From positions 1 through 9,248 of the forward strand of contig CAILAF010000356.1 in assembly GCA_903832075.1 (NCBI GenBank): a DNA stretch of 9,248 nt. Reading direction: 5' to 3'. Under the pieces are notes generated by a model, which worked only from the letters and a program-made list of their open reading frames with translations, was not told the origin of the DNA and searched no databases. Position 1 is the stretch's first letter. Each line of letters begins with the position of its first letter. This DNA is from an uncultured Chitinophagaceae bacterium (GTDB taxonomy: Bacteria; Bacteroidota; Bacteroidia; Chitinophagales; Chitinophagaceae). Shown here in pieces: positions 1-5,624 of the stretch. Made by a program: the position numbers and the translations under genes.

Positions 1-398
1 CGATATTTTTTTTGCGCATGCAAACGAATAAAATCATTAACTGCAATATTTTTTTGTTCTGCCAATTCAATGATATCTAACGCAAATGTTTCATTATAAC
101 AAACAGGAATTTTAACTAACCGATGATTGTTTTGAATTTGATGTTGTTGATTTTCTAGAACATTTTTAATTTGCTGATGAATAAAATCAAATGCGTTGTG
201 ATGATGTTTTTTTATTTCTATCAAATCATAAATAACAGTCAATGAACTGTAAGCCGGAATAATATCTGTAGCACCTATTATTTTTTCTTGGATAAGCGAA
301 TGAAACAATACTAGCACTTGCTGATTAATTGTTTCATCAATCACATCAGCAAATGAAATGGTTAATGCACTATCGCCAAGCGGATAAATTTGTATCAA
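1..398 (-). CDS. pxpB: 5-oxoprolinase subunit PxpB (KipI / allophanate hydrolase subunit 1 family), N-terminal part
   Basis: Partial gene, 132 codons visible, cut by the left edge; full-length family members are roughly 230-245 residues. No ATG lies between the in-frame TAA at 408-410 and the conserved core, so the start is most likely TTG at 396-398, giving MIQIYPLGDSALTISFAD. Family signatures seen: PLGDSALT at the N-terminus, GATDIIPAYSSLTVIYD in the middle, and KIPVCYNE followed by DFIRLHAQKKY. Known family role: PxpB works with PxpC and PxpA in ATP-dependent cleavage of cytosolic 5-oxoproline to glutamate; related KipI proteins inhibit a sporulation kinase in Bacillus. The usual glycine after IPVCY is replaced by Asn. 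It starts 36 bp after the GH5 gene on the same strand, so co-transcription is possible, though the functions are unrelated. Family confident, start codon less so. Confidence 0.85.
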   Translation of the reverse strand, partial: MIQIYPLGDSALTISFADVIDETINQQVLVLFHSLIQEKIIGATDIIPAYSSLTVIYDLIEIKKHHHNAFDFIHQQIKNVLENQQHQIQNNHRLVKIPVCYNETFALDIIELAEQKNIAVNDFIRLHAQKKY

Positions 399-434
399 TA
401 GAAAAATTTATGCTGTCAAATTATAAACTCTTTC

Positions 435-1727
435 TTATTTCAGCTTGATTATTTTTTGTTTGAAAGAGTTGCCCGTAGGAGAAAGTAATACAACAAACAA
501 TATTCCTTGCGGTGCATTGGAAATATCAATGGTGTTTACATTGAGTTGTAAAGTATTTTTATAAACGCGTCTTCCCATTACATCATAAATGATAACTGAA
601 GTAAAGTTGTTACAGAAACCTTGATCTATGATTAATGTTCCGGTTGTTGGGTTTGGATAAAAATATACAGATGGAACTGTTACCGCCGCAACCGAATCCT
701 GCGTGCAAGTGGTATATAAATATTTTGTGAGTATTTGCATTTGTACTCGATCGCCACCGCTGTTAGGTTCTACCGATAGAGGATAATTGTTCCACCAAGA
801 ACCAGCTGCCCAATAGGTTCCGTTTACACAGTTGTTGCTTATATAATGCATAAAAGTATCTAACAATACAAGCCATCTGCTATCATTGTCGGGCACACCA
901 TACGAACCAACCATTCCTTTTTTGTTATTTATTTTTAACCATTCAATAAAAGGTTTAATGCGGTTAATGGCGGTTGTAATATTTATACCCGCCGAATCAT
1001 ACGAAGTAGATATATAACTACCATTACCTGCTTTATCAAAAAAACAATGAGCGGTATAAATTAATTTATTAGAGGGATCGTTTAATTTTTTTAATTCATC
1101 GTTGCAAGTTATCCAGCATTCAGCAAAAGATCTTTTCTCGCCATTAATTATAATGTTTGTTATTTTATCAATATTTCGTATTGAATTGATGGCGTCTTGT
1201 GCTGCTATTGGCCAAACATATTGAACCAAACTATCCGGTTGGTTCATGATATCATAGCCGTAAATATTTTGTTTTGATTTAAACGCAGTAGCAATTTTTT
1301 GCCATACATCTGAGAAATATTTATAGTTTAAAGTATCGCCGGCTGTAGTGCTTAAAGAATGCTCGGTTCCGTTAATATAATATTTGCCATAATTATGCAT
1401 ATCCAAAATAACTTTTATTCCTTTTGCTGCGCAAGAGTCAATAAAAGTATTCAAGTACCTTAACTGAGTGGTATCTAATGGTCCGCCAAGTATATGCTGA
1501 ATTCGTTCCCAACGAAATGGTAGTCGAAGTAGTTTAAATCCTTTACTCAAAAAATAATTAAGATCGGTTGTTGTAGGATAAGTATAATCTGTATTATAAA
1601 CACCGGGTAAATTATTTAAGCCAAATTCTGCACCTGAAAGATTCACTCCAAATGGAATACTATCGGTTTGTGAAAAAGATTGAATGACGAACAAACTACT
1701 CAATAAAAAAAAGAAACACCTTTTCAT
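435..1727 (-). CDS. Secreted GH5-family protein with T9SS sorting domain; catalytic glutamates replaced (predicted pseudoenzyme)
   Basis: 430 residues. A signal peptide covers about 1-20 (ending QSFSQ), then a GH5 barrel (about 25-340) of the fungal-endoglucanase-like type (GVNLSGAEFG, PFRWERIQ, LDMHNYGKYY). Conserved GH5 positions kept: Arg72, His111, Asn162, His227, Trp306. Lost: the acid/base Glu of the N-E-P motif is Gln163 (MNQP, codon CAA), the Tyr of the H-x-Y motif is Phe229 (HCFFD), and the nucleophile Glu of GEFG is Ser275 (GSYGVP). Residues about 355-430 form a type A T9SS sorting domain (YPNPTTG, IYDVMGRRVYK, a final Lys-rich strand), so the product should be exported and surface-attached or released. 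The frame is intact, with no sign of decay. It follows the paralogue at 1785-2990 by 57 bp. Hydrolysis is unlikely; glycan binding or a scaffold role is inferred, not shown. Confidence 0.9.
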   Translation of the reverse strand: MKRCFFFLLSSLFVIQSFSQTDSIPFGVNLSGAEFGLNNLPGVYNTDYTYPTTTDLNYFLSKGFKLLRLPFRWERIQHILGGPLDTTQLRYLNTFIDSCAAKGIKVILDMHNYGKYYINGTEHSLSTTAGDTLNYKYFSDVWQKIATAFKSKQNIYGYDIMNQPDSLVQYVWPIAAQDAINSIRNIDKITNIIINGEKRSFAECWITCNDELKKLNDPSNKLIYTAHCFFDKAGNGSYISTSYDSAGINITTAINRIKPFIEWLKINNKKGMVGSYGVPDNDSRWLVLLDTFMHYISNNCVNGTYWAAGSWWNNYPLSVEPNSGGDRVQMQILTKYLYTTCTQDSVAAVTVPSVYFYPNPTTGTLIIDQGFCNNFTSVIIYDVMGRRVYKNTLQLNVNTIDISNAPQGILFVVLLSPTGNSFKQKIIKLK

Positions 1728-1771
1728 ACAATATCAATCAAAGATAAGTTCAATATTGTCGAAAAGGTGTT
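1715..1771 (-). terminator. Terminator-like hairpin spanning the start of the downstream GH5 gene
   Basis: A perfect 11-bp inverted repeat: AACACCTTTTC at 1715-1725 and GAAAAGGTGTT at 1761-1771, 35 nt apart. In the minus-strand transcript the second arm begins at the G of the ATG of the downstream GH5 gene and is followed by TTTC and a run of eight T inside codons 4-7. The arrangement fits an intrinsic terminator for the upstream gene, an attenuator, or a structure masking the start codon. The loop is long for a terminator, so function is uncertain. Confidence 0.4.
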
Positions 1772-1784
1772 ATACTTAAGCAAA

Positions 1785-2990
1785 TTATTCGCCCATAACC
1801 GAAACCGTATACCTGTAACTTGCTGTAGAAATAACGGCAGAAGTGTTTGATGTGTTTGTTCTGTTCTTTTTTTGATTGGTTGAATGATTTCTATTTGTTG
1901 ATGTTATAACAGGAGTATAAGATGCTGATGAACTGTTGTAATTTTTTGTGTTGATAGTGTAAGAAGATTTTTCTCTTGAACCGTAAATATATTTTTGTAA
2001 TACAACCATTTGCGGTTTATCATTTCCATAGACTGTTGGTTCAATAGATAAATCATAGTTTGCCCACCACGGACCGGCCGCCCAATAATTAGCACTGATT
2101 CCATTTTGATTAATATACTTTAAGAAATTATCCATCACCATCATCCATCTGTTATCATAAGCAGGCACTCCAAATTCTCCGATTATTCCTTTTTTATTAT
2201 TTTTCTTTAACCAATCTACAAATGGTTTTACACGTTTAATGCCTGTATATGCATCGGTATGACTGCTTGCATAATCCACATTATATCTTCCCGAATGATC
2301 TTCATCAAAATAACAATGCGCATCAAAGATTATTTTATTAGACGGGTCTGTTAATATTTTCAGATCATCATTATAGACTCCCCATTCTTCTGAGCAGGAA
2401 TAATTATCGCCACCTACAATAATATTTGTTTTCCTATCTACTTCTCTAATGGCTGTTATGGCTTGTTGTGCAGACAGTGTCCATGAATAATTCCACATAT
2501 CGTGCGGTTCGGACATAATTGCGTAGCCATAAATATTTTCATTCATTTTAAAAGCCTCGGCAATTTTTTTCCAAACGTCTCTGTAATGCCATCTGCTTAC
2601 TTGCGGACTGCCGATAATATATTCATAGGCCCCCATTTTATAACGGCCAAAGTTGTGCATGCTTAATATTACTTTTAAACCAAGTGCATTGCAGCGAACA
2701 ATAAACTTTTTTATTTCTGTTAGTTCGCGTTCGTCCAATTCGCCACCTAATTTTCGTTGAATACGCTCCCATCGAAATGGCAGGTTAATTACTTTAAATC
2801 CTTTTTTGTAGAAATAATTGATTTCTGAACTGCTGGGATAAACATAATCTACGTTTAATGTTCCCGGAAGGTTGTCTTCACCAAATTCAGAACCACAGAT
2901 GTTGATGCCCAAAGGCATTGGAACGATTTGTGCTTTTGTAAAGCATGCCACTAATAATAGTAATAGGGGCACAAAATTCTTTGTTTTCAT
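1785..2990 (-). CDS. Secreted GH5-family glycoside hydrolase (endoglucanase-like), catalytic glutamates present
   Basis: 401 residues. Signal peptide at 1-20; cleavage after TKA is likely, but LVAC (Cys16) also fits a lipobox, so a lipoprotein is possible. GH5 barrel about 25-338: PFRWERIQ (Arg73), MHNFGRY (His112), MSEPHDM (acid/base Glu161), DAHCYFD (His225, Tyr227), GEFGVP (nucleophile Glu272), NYWAAGPWW (Trp303). The family would predict retaining endo-hydrolysis of beta-1,4-glucan or a related glycan. Oddity: the nearly invariant Asn before the acid/base Glu is Ser160. From about 340 the tail is Ser/Thr/Asn-rich low complexity, and no T9SS sorting domain is seen, unlike the paralogue. 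It is first in a minus-strand series with the pseudoenzyme 57 bp behind it. Tandem duplication is inferred from matching blocks along both barrels. The substrate cannot be fixed from sequence. Confidence 0.9.
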   Translation of the reverse strand: MKTKNFVPLLLLLVACFTKAQIVPMPLGINICGSEFGEDNLPGTLNVDYVYPSSSEINYFYKKGFKVINLPFRWERIQRKLGGELDERELTEIKKFIVRCNALGLKVILSMHNFGRYKMGAYEYIIGSPQVSRWHYRDVWKKIAEAFKMNENIYGYAIMSEPHDMWNYSWTLSAQQAITAIREVDRKTNIIVGGDNYSCSEEWGVYNDDLKILTDPSNKIIFDAHCYFDEDHSGRYNVDYASSHTDAYTGIKRVKPFVDWLKKNNKKGIIGEFGVPAYDNRWMMVMDNFLKYINQNGISANYWAAGPWWANYDLSIEPTVYGNDKPQMVVLQKYIYGSREKSSYTINTKNYNSSSASYTPVITSTNRNHSTNQKKNRTNTSNTSAVISTASYRYTVSVMGE

Positions 2991-3201
2991 AAAGTAGGTA
3001 TTACGGATTTATGGCTTTTCGAAGGAGAATGGATGTTGGGATAGGGGACTTACAATTACATTGGGAATCGAATATATTAAGTAAGAAATGATAATATAAC
3101 TGGTATAGGAATTTTTAATGTAAATGCAGGCGTATTTAATAGTCTTTTAATTTTTTTGATGTTTTATCTAAGAAAAGAAACGGAGAAAACAATTTTATTT
3201 A

Positions 3202-3232
3202 TTGCGGGTGAAGAACCAAACCATTATTTTTG
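3202..3232 (+). promoter_or_regulatory. Predicted Bacteroidota promoter of tRNA-Lys
   Basis: TTG at 3202-3204, a 20-bp spacer, then TATTTTTG at 3225-3232, a full match to the Bacteroidota -7 element TAnnTTTG. The start of transcription would fall about 7 nt downstream, shortly before the tRNA 5' end at 3246. Confidence 0.6.
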
Positions 3233-3245
3233 CCGTCCGAAAAAT

Positions 3246-3318
3246 GTCTTCGTAGCTCAGTTGGTAGAGCAATTGACTCTTAATCAATGGGTCCAGAGTT
3301 CGAGTCTCTGCGAGGACA
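3246..3318 (+). tRNA. tRNA-Lys (anticodon CTT)
   Basis: The cloverleaf was folded by hand. The acceptor pairs GTCTTCG with CGAGGAC (one G-U pair); the D-arm is GCTC/GAGC around AGTTGGTA; the anticodon stem is ATTGA/TCAAT with loop CTCTTAA, so the anticodon is CTT, reading AAG lysine codons. The T-arm is CAGAG/CTCTG around TTCGAGT. The discriminator base is A and CCA is not encoded. It is a single gene with its own promoter and terminator, convergent with the toxin-antitoxin operon. An open frame crossing it (3156-3395) is not a gene. Confidence 0.97.
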
Positions 3319-3326
3319 CTTCTTTT

Positions 3327-3366
3327 AGCGAAGAATGCCGATTTTGCAGCATTCTTCGCTTTTTTT
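3327..3366 (+). terminator. Intrinsic terminator of tRNA-Lys
   Basis: A perfect 12-bp stem, AGCGAAGAATGC (3327-3338) with GCATTCTTCGCT (3349-3360), a 10-nt loop, then a T run (3361-3366). It starts 9 nt after the tRNA. There is no matching T run for the minus strand, so it mainly serves the tRNA. Confidence 0.93.
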
Positions 3367-3469
3367 GCTTTTGGTTATCCCTAGAATCTCTATAGTTAAC
3401 AAAAACTACCCCCTCGGTATTGTAAGCTCCACTAAAATTTGCGCCAGTTAAAAGTATAGAAATAGCAAC

Positions 3470-3979
3470 TTACTTGGTTGTGTTGAAGATTGCTTCCAAT
3501 TGATTCATTGTAATAAACATCTTACCGCTATCGGGTAAAAGTATAAAACCAAAATGATGATAAAATGCTACAGCTTCCTCATCTAATGGATCAACAATTA
3601 CTGCCATTGATGCTATAGTTGTCAGATTATCATAACTCCTTTTCAGTGCATCCATCAATAACATCGTTCCTATTCCCTGGCCCTTTAAAGAATTATCTAC
3701 CGCCAGACGACCAAGTAATGTGGCTGGTAAATTTATATAGGATGGCGGTAATTTTTTGATAACACTTGCAGGTAATAAATCTCTGTTGATAGAAGTGTTT
3801 GCTAAGGTGTAATATCCTTTGATTGTTTTCTTATCTTCAGAAAGAATAAAACAGGCGGACACTTTCCTTTTAATATCCTGCTTTGCTTGTTTATGTAAGT
3901 AATTATCCAACATCTCCTTTCCGCAAGAGAAATCTTCTCTTATATGGGTTGATGATAAAAGGGATGTTATATAGCTCAT
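3470..3979 (-). CDS. GNAT-family acetyltransferase toxin (TacT type) of a toxin-antitoxin pair
   Basis: 169 residues, typical for the family. Seen in order: FSCGKEMLDNYL and QAKQD near the N-terminus, GYYTLANTSI, LPATLLGRLAVDNSLKGQG (about 84-102) leading into the acetyl-CoA loop GQGIGTMLL, and EEAVAFYHHFGFILLP, where Tyr140 is at the place of the catalytic Tyr of TacT toxins. The R/Q-x-x-G-x-G/A motif has Lys99 at its first position. Known for the family: the toxin acetylates the amino group of aminoacyl-tRNAs and blocks translation; the antitoxin wraps around it. The ATG overlaps the antitoxin stop (ATGA at 3976-3979), so the two are co-transcribed and translationally coupled. It converges with the tRNA-Lys gene. 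Family assignment is secure; which tRNA is modified cannot be told. Confidence 0.9.
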   Translation of the reverse strand: MSYITSLLSSTHIREDFSCGKEMLDNYLHKQAKQDIKRKVSACFILSEDKKTIKGYYTLANTSINRDLLPASVIKKLPPSYINLPATLLGRLAVDNSLKGQGIGTMLLMDALKRSYDNLTTIASMAVIVDPLDEEAVAFYHHFGFILLPDSGKMFITMNQLEAIFNTTK

Positions 3980-4266
3980 TTGCCGCTAACTAATTTTTGA
4001 TACTTCTTTGCTGCACCAATAAGATTCTTATTCGGTTTCGGAGGATTAATGATTGCATCAAAGAAAACCTTTTTATCTTTTTCTGATGCTAAAATAGAAT
4101 TATGTTTTTCTAGAATAGTTGATGCAGCTTTGTAAGTTGTATGTACTACAAATTCAGAGAAGGACTTAAATCCACTCAATGTTGCGGCAAGTTCAATTAC
4201 CTCTTTTTGTTTTTTAGGTAAGCGAACATCAAACCGGGATTGTTCTATTGTTTTTGAATAACTCAT
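3976..4266 (-). CDS. DUF1778 ribbon-helix-helix antitoxin (TacA type)
   Basis: 96 residues from the ATG at 4266 (MSYSKTIEQSRFDVRLP). Residues about 10-50 form the ribbon-helix-helix DNA-binding part (RFDVRLPKKQKEVIELAA, FKSFSEFVVHTTYKAAS). The C-terminal stretch, with KVFFDAIINPPKPNKNL, is the conserved toxin-wrapping tail of DUF1778. The frame is open upstream to 4425, but the palindrome and the -7 promoter element at 4283-4309 lie inside that extension, and family members start at this point, so the internal ATG was chosen. A roughly 10-nt leader would result. Family members neutralise the GNAT toxin and repress their own operon. Confidence 0.9.
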   Translation of the reverse strand: MSYSKTIEQSRFDVRLPKKQKEVIELAATLSGFKSFSEFVVHTTYKAASTILEKHNSILASEKDKKVFFDAIINPPKPNKNLIGAAKKYQKLVSGK

Positions 4267-4282
4267 AACTAAAGTGTTGAGA

Positions 4283-4309
4283 CAAATGTACGGATAATTT
4301 CCGTACAAA
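4283..4309 (-). promoter_or_regulatory. Toxin-antitoxin promoter with overlapping palindromic operator
   Basis: A perfect inverted repeat TGTACGGA-N5-TCCGTACA occupies 4287-4307. On the minus strand the -7 element TACATTTG (4283-4290) is a full TAnnTTTG match, and TTTG at 4306-4309 could be the -33 element, although the 15-bp spacer is short. The palindrome fills the spacer and touches both elements, as expected for an operator bound by the ribbon-helix-helix antitoxin. It ends 21 bp before the antitoxin ATG. Confidence 0.7.
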
Positions 4310-4954
4310 CGATAAATGAAATTATTGCTTATTCTCAAAGGAAAATTTGAATAAACTTCAACCATAGTATCGGTTCCTAAGGCTCTTGCTCTATCAACAG
4401 CCCGAATCAAATCACTTTCAATCAATGCAAGTTGTAATCATCTTAATTCTTCATTGCCTTTAATTACTCGGCTATTTTTAATAAGGCCCGGCTTGCTTCT
4501 GAACAAATAGGATAGATGTCATGTTTTAATGATATTTCAAATATCCATTTCTAATTTACTTCGGTAAAATCCTCCGAATAATTTATTCTGATGAATAGAT
4601 TTTCACCTCATACAACCTAGTCTCCTTCTGGACTCGTTCGAGACTTCTTCGGGGATACTCCACTAATTAACGGACTTGATACGAAGAAGGTAGGGCAGAG
4701 ATAGGGAAGAGGTGGCTGCTAAAAACTTTGCAAGGCAGAATTAAAATCAAACTGTTTTCTGCGCGATTAAGTTATAACGCAAAGCACATAATCATTTCGA
4801 AAAGGGAACAAAAAAAGTAGTGTACTTTTTAGAAGTAGCAATATTATCATCACCTAATTCACCACCAGGATCAAATTATAAAATGCATATACAAACTTTA
4901 CAGTTAAAAAATAAAAATCCGTTTTTACAGTAGTTTTTATTTATGAATCAGCAC
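4310..4954. other. Gene-free stretch with protein-like fragments, possibly decayed coding DNA
   Basis: No intact gene is seen. The minus strand carries protein-like fragments: 4267-4440 is open in the antitoxin frame (ESDLIRAVDRARALG) and continues past one TGA at 4438-4440 into SRVIKGNEELR; 4464-4550 in another frame ends KHDIYPICSEASRALLKIAE and a TAA; 4792-4875 reads FDPGGELGDDNIATSKK and ends VPFSK and a TGA. None has a start or a recognised family. They may be remnants of genes lost around the toxin-antitoxin operon, or chance. An 8-bp AT-rich hairpin lies at 4812-4830. See the separate entry for 4619-4689. Confidence 0.3.
4619..4689. repeat. Nested, mutually exclusive inverted repeats
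   Basis: AGTCTC (4619-4624) pairs with GAGACT (4640-4645); inside it CTCG-TT-CGAG (4633-4642) forms a tighter alternative hairpin. CTTCTTCG (4644-4651) pairs with CGAAGAAG (4682-4689), and its first two bases overlap the first stem, so the two long stems exclude each other. The segment looks more GC-rich and more structured than its surroundings. It could be part of a dispersed repeat, a mobile-element end or an RNA; nothing identifies which. Confidence 0.4.
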
Positions 4955-4959
4955 TTGTC

Positions 4960-5001
4960 TGATGTTAATCATTTTGTGTAATGATGAAAATCATAATTTT
5001 C
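4960..5001 (+). promoter_or_regulatory. FNR-like box and predicted promoter of the marR-type gene
   Basis: TGAT-GTTA-ATCA at 4960-4971 matches the core of the Fnr site TTGAT-N4-ATCAA. Directly behind it, TTTG (4973-4976), a 17-bp spacer and TAATTTTC (4994-5001, one mismatch to TAnnTTTG) make a Bacteroidota promoter. If transcription starts about 6-7 nt later, near 5007, the box is centred near -41.5, the classical class II activation position. The gene's start codon is about 50 bp further on. Confidence 0.45.
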
Positions 5002-5002
5002 A
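4985..5002. repeat. Palindrome over the -7 element of the marR-type gene
   Basis: A perfect TGAAAAT-CATA-ATTTTCA inverted repeat (7-4-7) covers the predicted -7 element. The position suits an autorepressor site, as is usual for MarR proteins, but the arms are AT-rich and chance is possible. Confidence 0.35.
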
Positions 5003-5054
5003 ATTGATGTCTTGGCGCAATTTTACATGCGCAAATTTGTTTATGCCAAATTCA

Positions 5055-5507
5055 ATGACGTTAGAAGAAGAAATACAACAAATAAAACCGTTTAGAAATA
5101 ATTATCACAAGGGCTATGTAAATATTATTTATACAGGAAAATGGATATTGCAATATACCAGCGATTTATTGAAACCGTATAAATTAACTCCGCAACAATA
5201 TAACATCCTTAGAATTTTACGCGGTAAATATCCTGAGGCTGTTACTATAAAATATATTCGGGAAAGAATGCTTGACAGAATGAGTGATGCATCAAGGATT
5301 GTTGAACTGTTGAGAAAAAAGGATTTGGTAGAAAGAAATATTTGTATCGAAAACAGAAGACGGGTTGATGTTTTAATAAATCAAAAAGGATTGCGCCTGC
5401 TTGATGATATTGAAAATGAAAATCTAAGAGTGGACAAGCGCCTTGCCACATTAAACGAGAAAGAAATTTTTCTTTTGAACGAATTGTTGGATAAGGTTAG
5501 AGAATGA
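5055..5507 (+). CDS. MarR-family winged-helix transcriptional regulator
   Basis: 150 residues from ATG at 5055 (MTLEEEIQQIKPF). The frame is open back to 4962, but the upstream part covers the FNR-like box and promoter and has no family resemblance; ATG at 5043 (MPNS) is a possible alternative. Visible parts: an N-terminal dimerisation helix (YVNIIYTGKWILQYTS), LTPQQYNILRILRG leading into the winged helix, the recognition helix region MSDASRIVELLRKKDLV, the wing with ENRRRVDVLIN (the family's basic D/N-R-R turn), and a C-terminal helix pair. MarR proteins are cytoplasmic dimers, usually repressors released by small molecules or oxidation; the ligand is unknown. No Cys stands out as a redox sensor apart from the one in NICIEN. 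The Crp/Fnr-type regulator follows after 117 bp on the same strand. Confidence 0.9.
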   Translation: MTLEEEIQQIKPFRNNYHKGYVNIIYTGKWILQYTSDLLKPYKLTPQQYNILRILRGKYPEAVTIKYIRERMLDRMSDASRIVELLRKKDLVERNICIENRRRVDVLINQKGLRLLDDIENENLRVDKRLATLNEKEIFLLNELLDKVRE

Positions 5508-5592
5508 GAAAAAAATATTTTGTGGCAACGGTAATATTTAAGCAGAACAAAAAAACAAAAGGCGCAATAAATTAAAGCCGTATTAAATTCAT

Positions 5593-5610
5593 TAAATGTA
5601 AAAACATTTA
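5593..5610. repeat. Palindrome before the Crp/Fnr-type gene
   Basis: A perfect TAAATGT-AAAA-ACATTTA inverted repeat (7-4-7), ending 14 bp before the ATG. The 4-bp centre gives it the same geometry as Crp/Fnr dimer sites, though the half-site is not TTGAT. It would suit a repressor site close to the start codon; the partner is unknown. Confidence 0.35.
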
Positions 5611-5624
5611 TTATCATCATTTTT

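Noticed and set aside
1739..1746. TATCTTTG on the minus strand, a full TAnnTTTG match before the pseudoenzyme gene
   Set aside because: No -33 element at a suitable distance, and it would leave only about 5 nt of leader; probably chance.
3156..3395. Plus-strand open frame of 79 codons
   Set aside because: It runs straight through the tRNA-Lys gene and its terminator, and the translation has no protein-like features.
4267..4425. N-terminal extension of the antitoxin frame to a TTG at 4425
   Set aside because: It would contain the operator palindrome and the -7 promoter element, and DUF1778 antitoxins are about 90-100 residues starting near MSYSKTIEQ. It may be a remnant of older coding sequence.
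4812..4830. AAAAAGTA-GTG-TACTTTTT hairpin
   Set aside because: Almost pure A/T stem with no gene ending nearby; expected by chance in this composition.
4962..5054. N-terminal extension of the MarR-type protein to 4962
   Set aside because: This stretch covers the FNR-like box and predicted promoter, and MarR relatives begin near MTLEEEIQQ.
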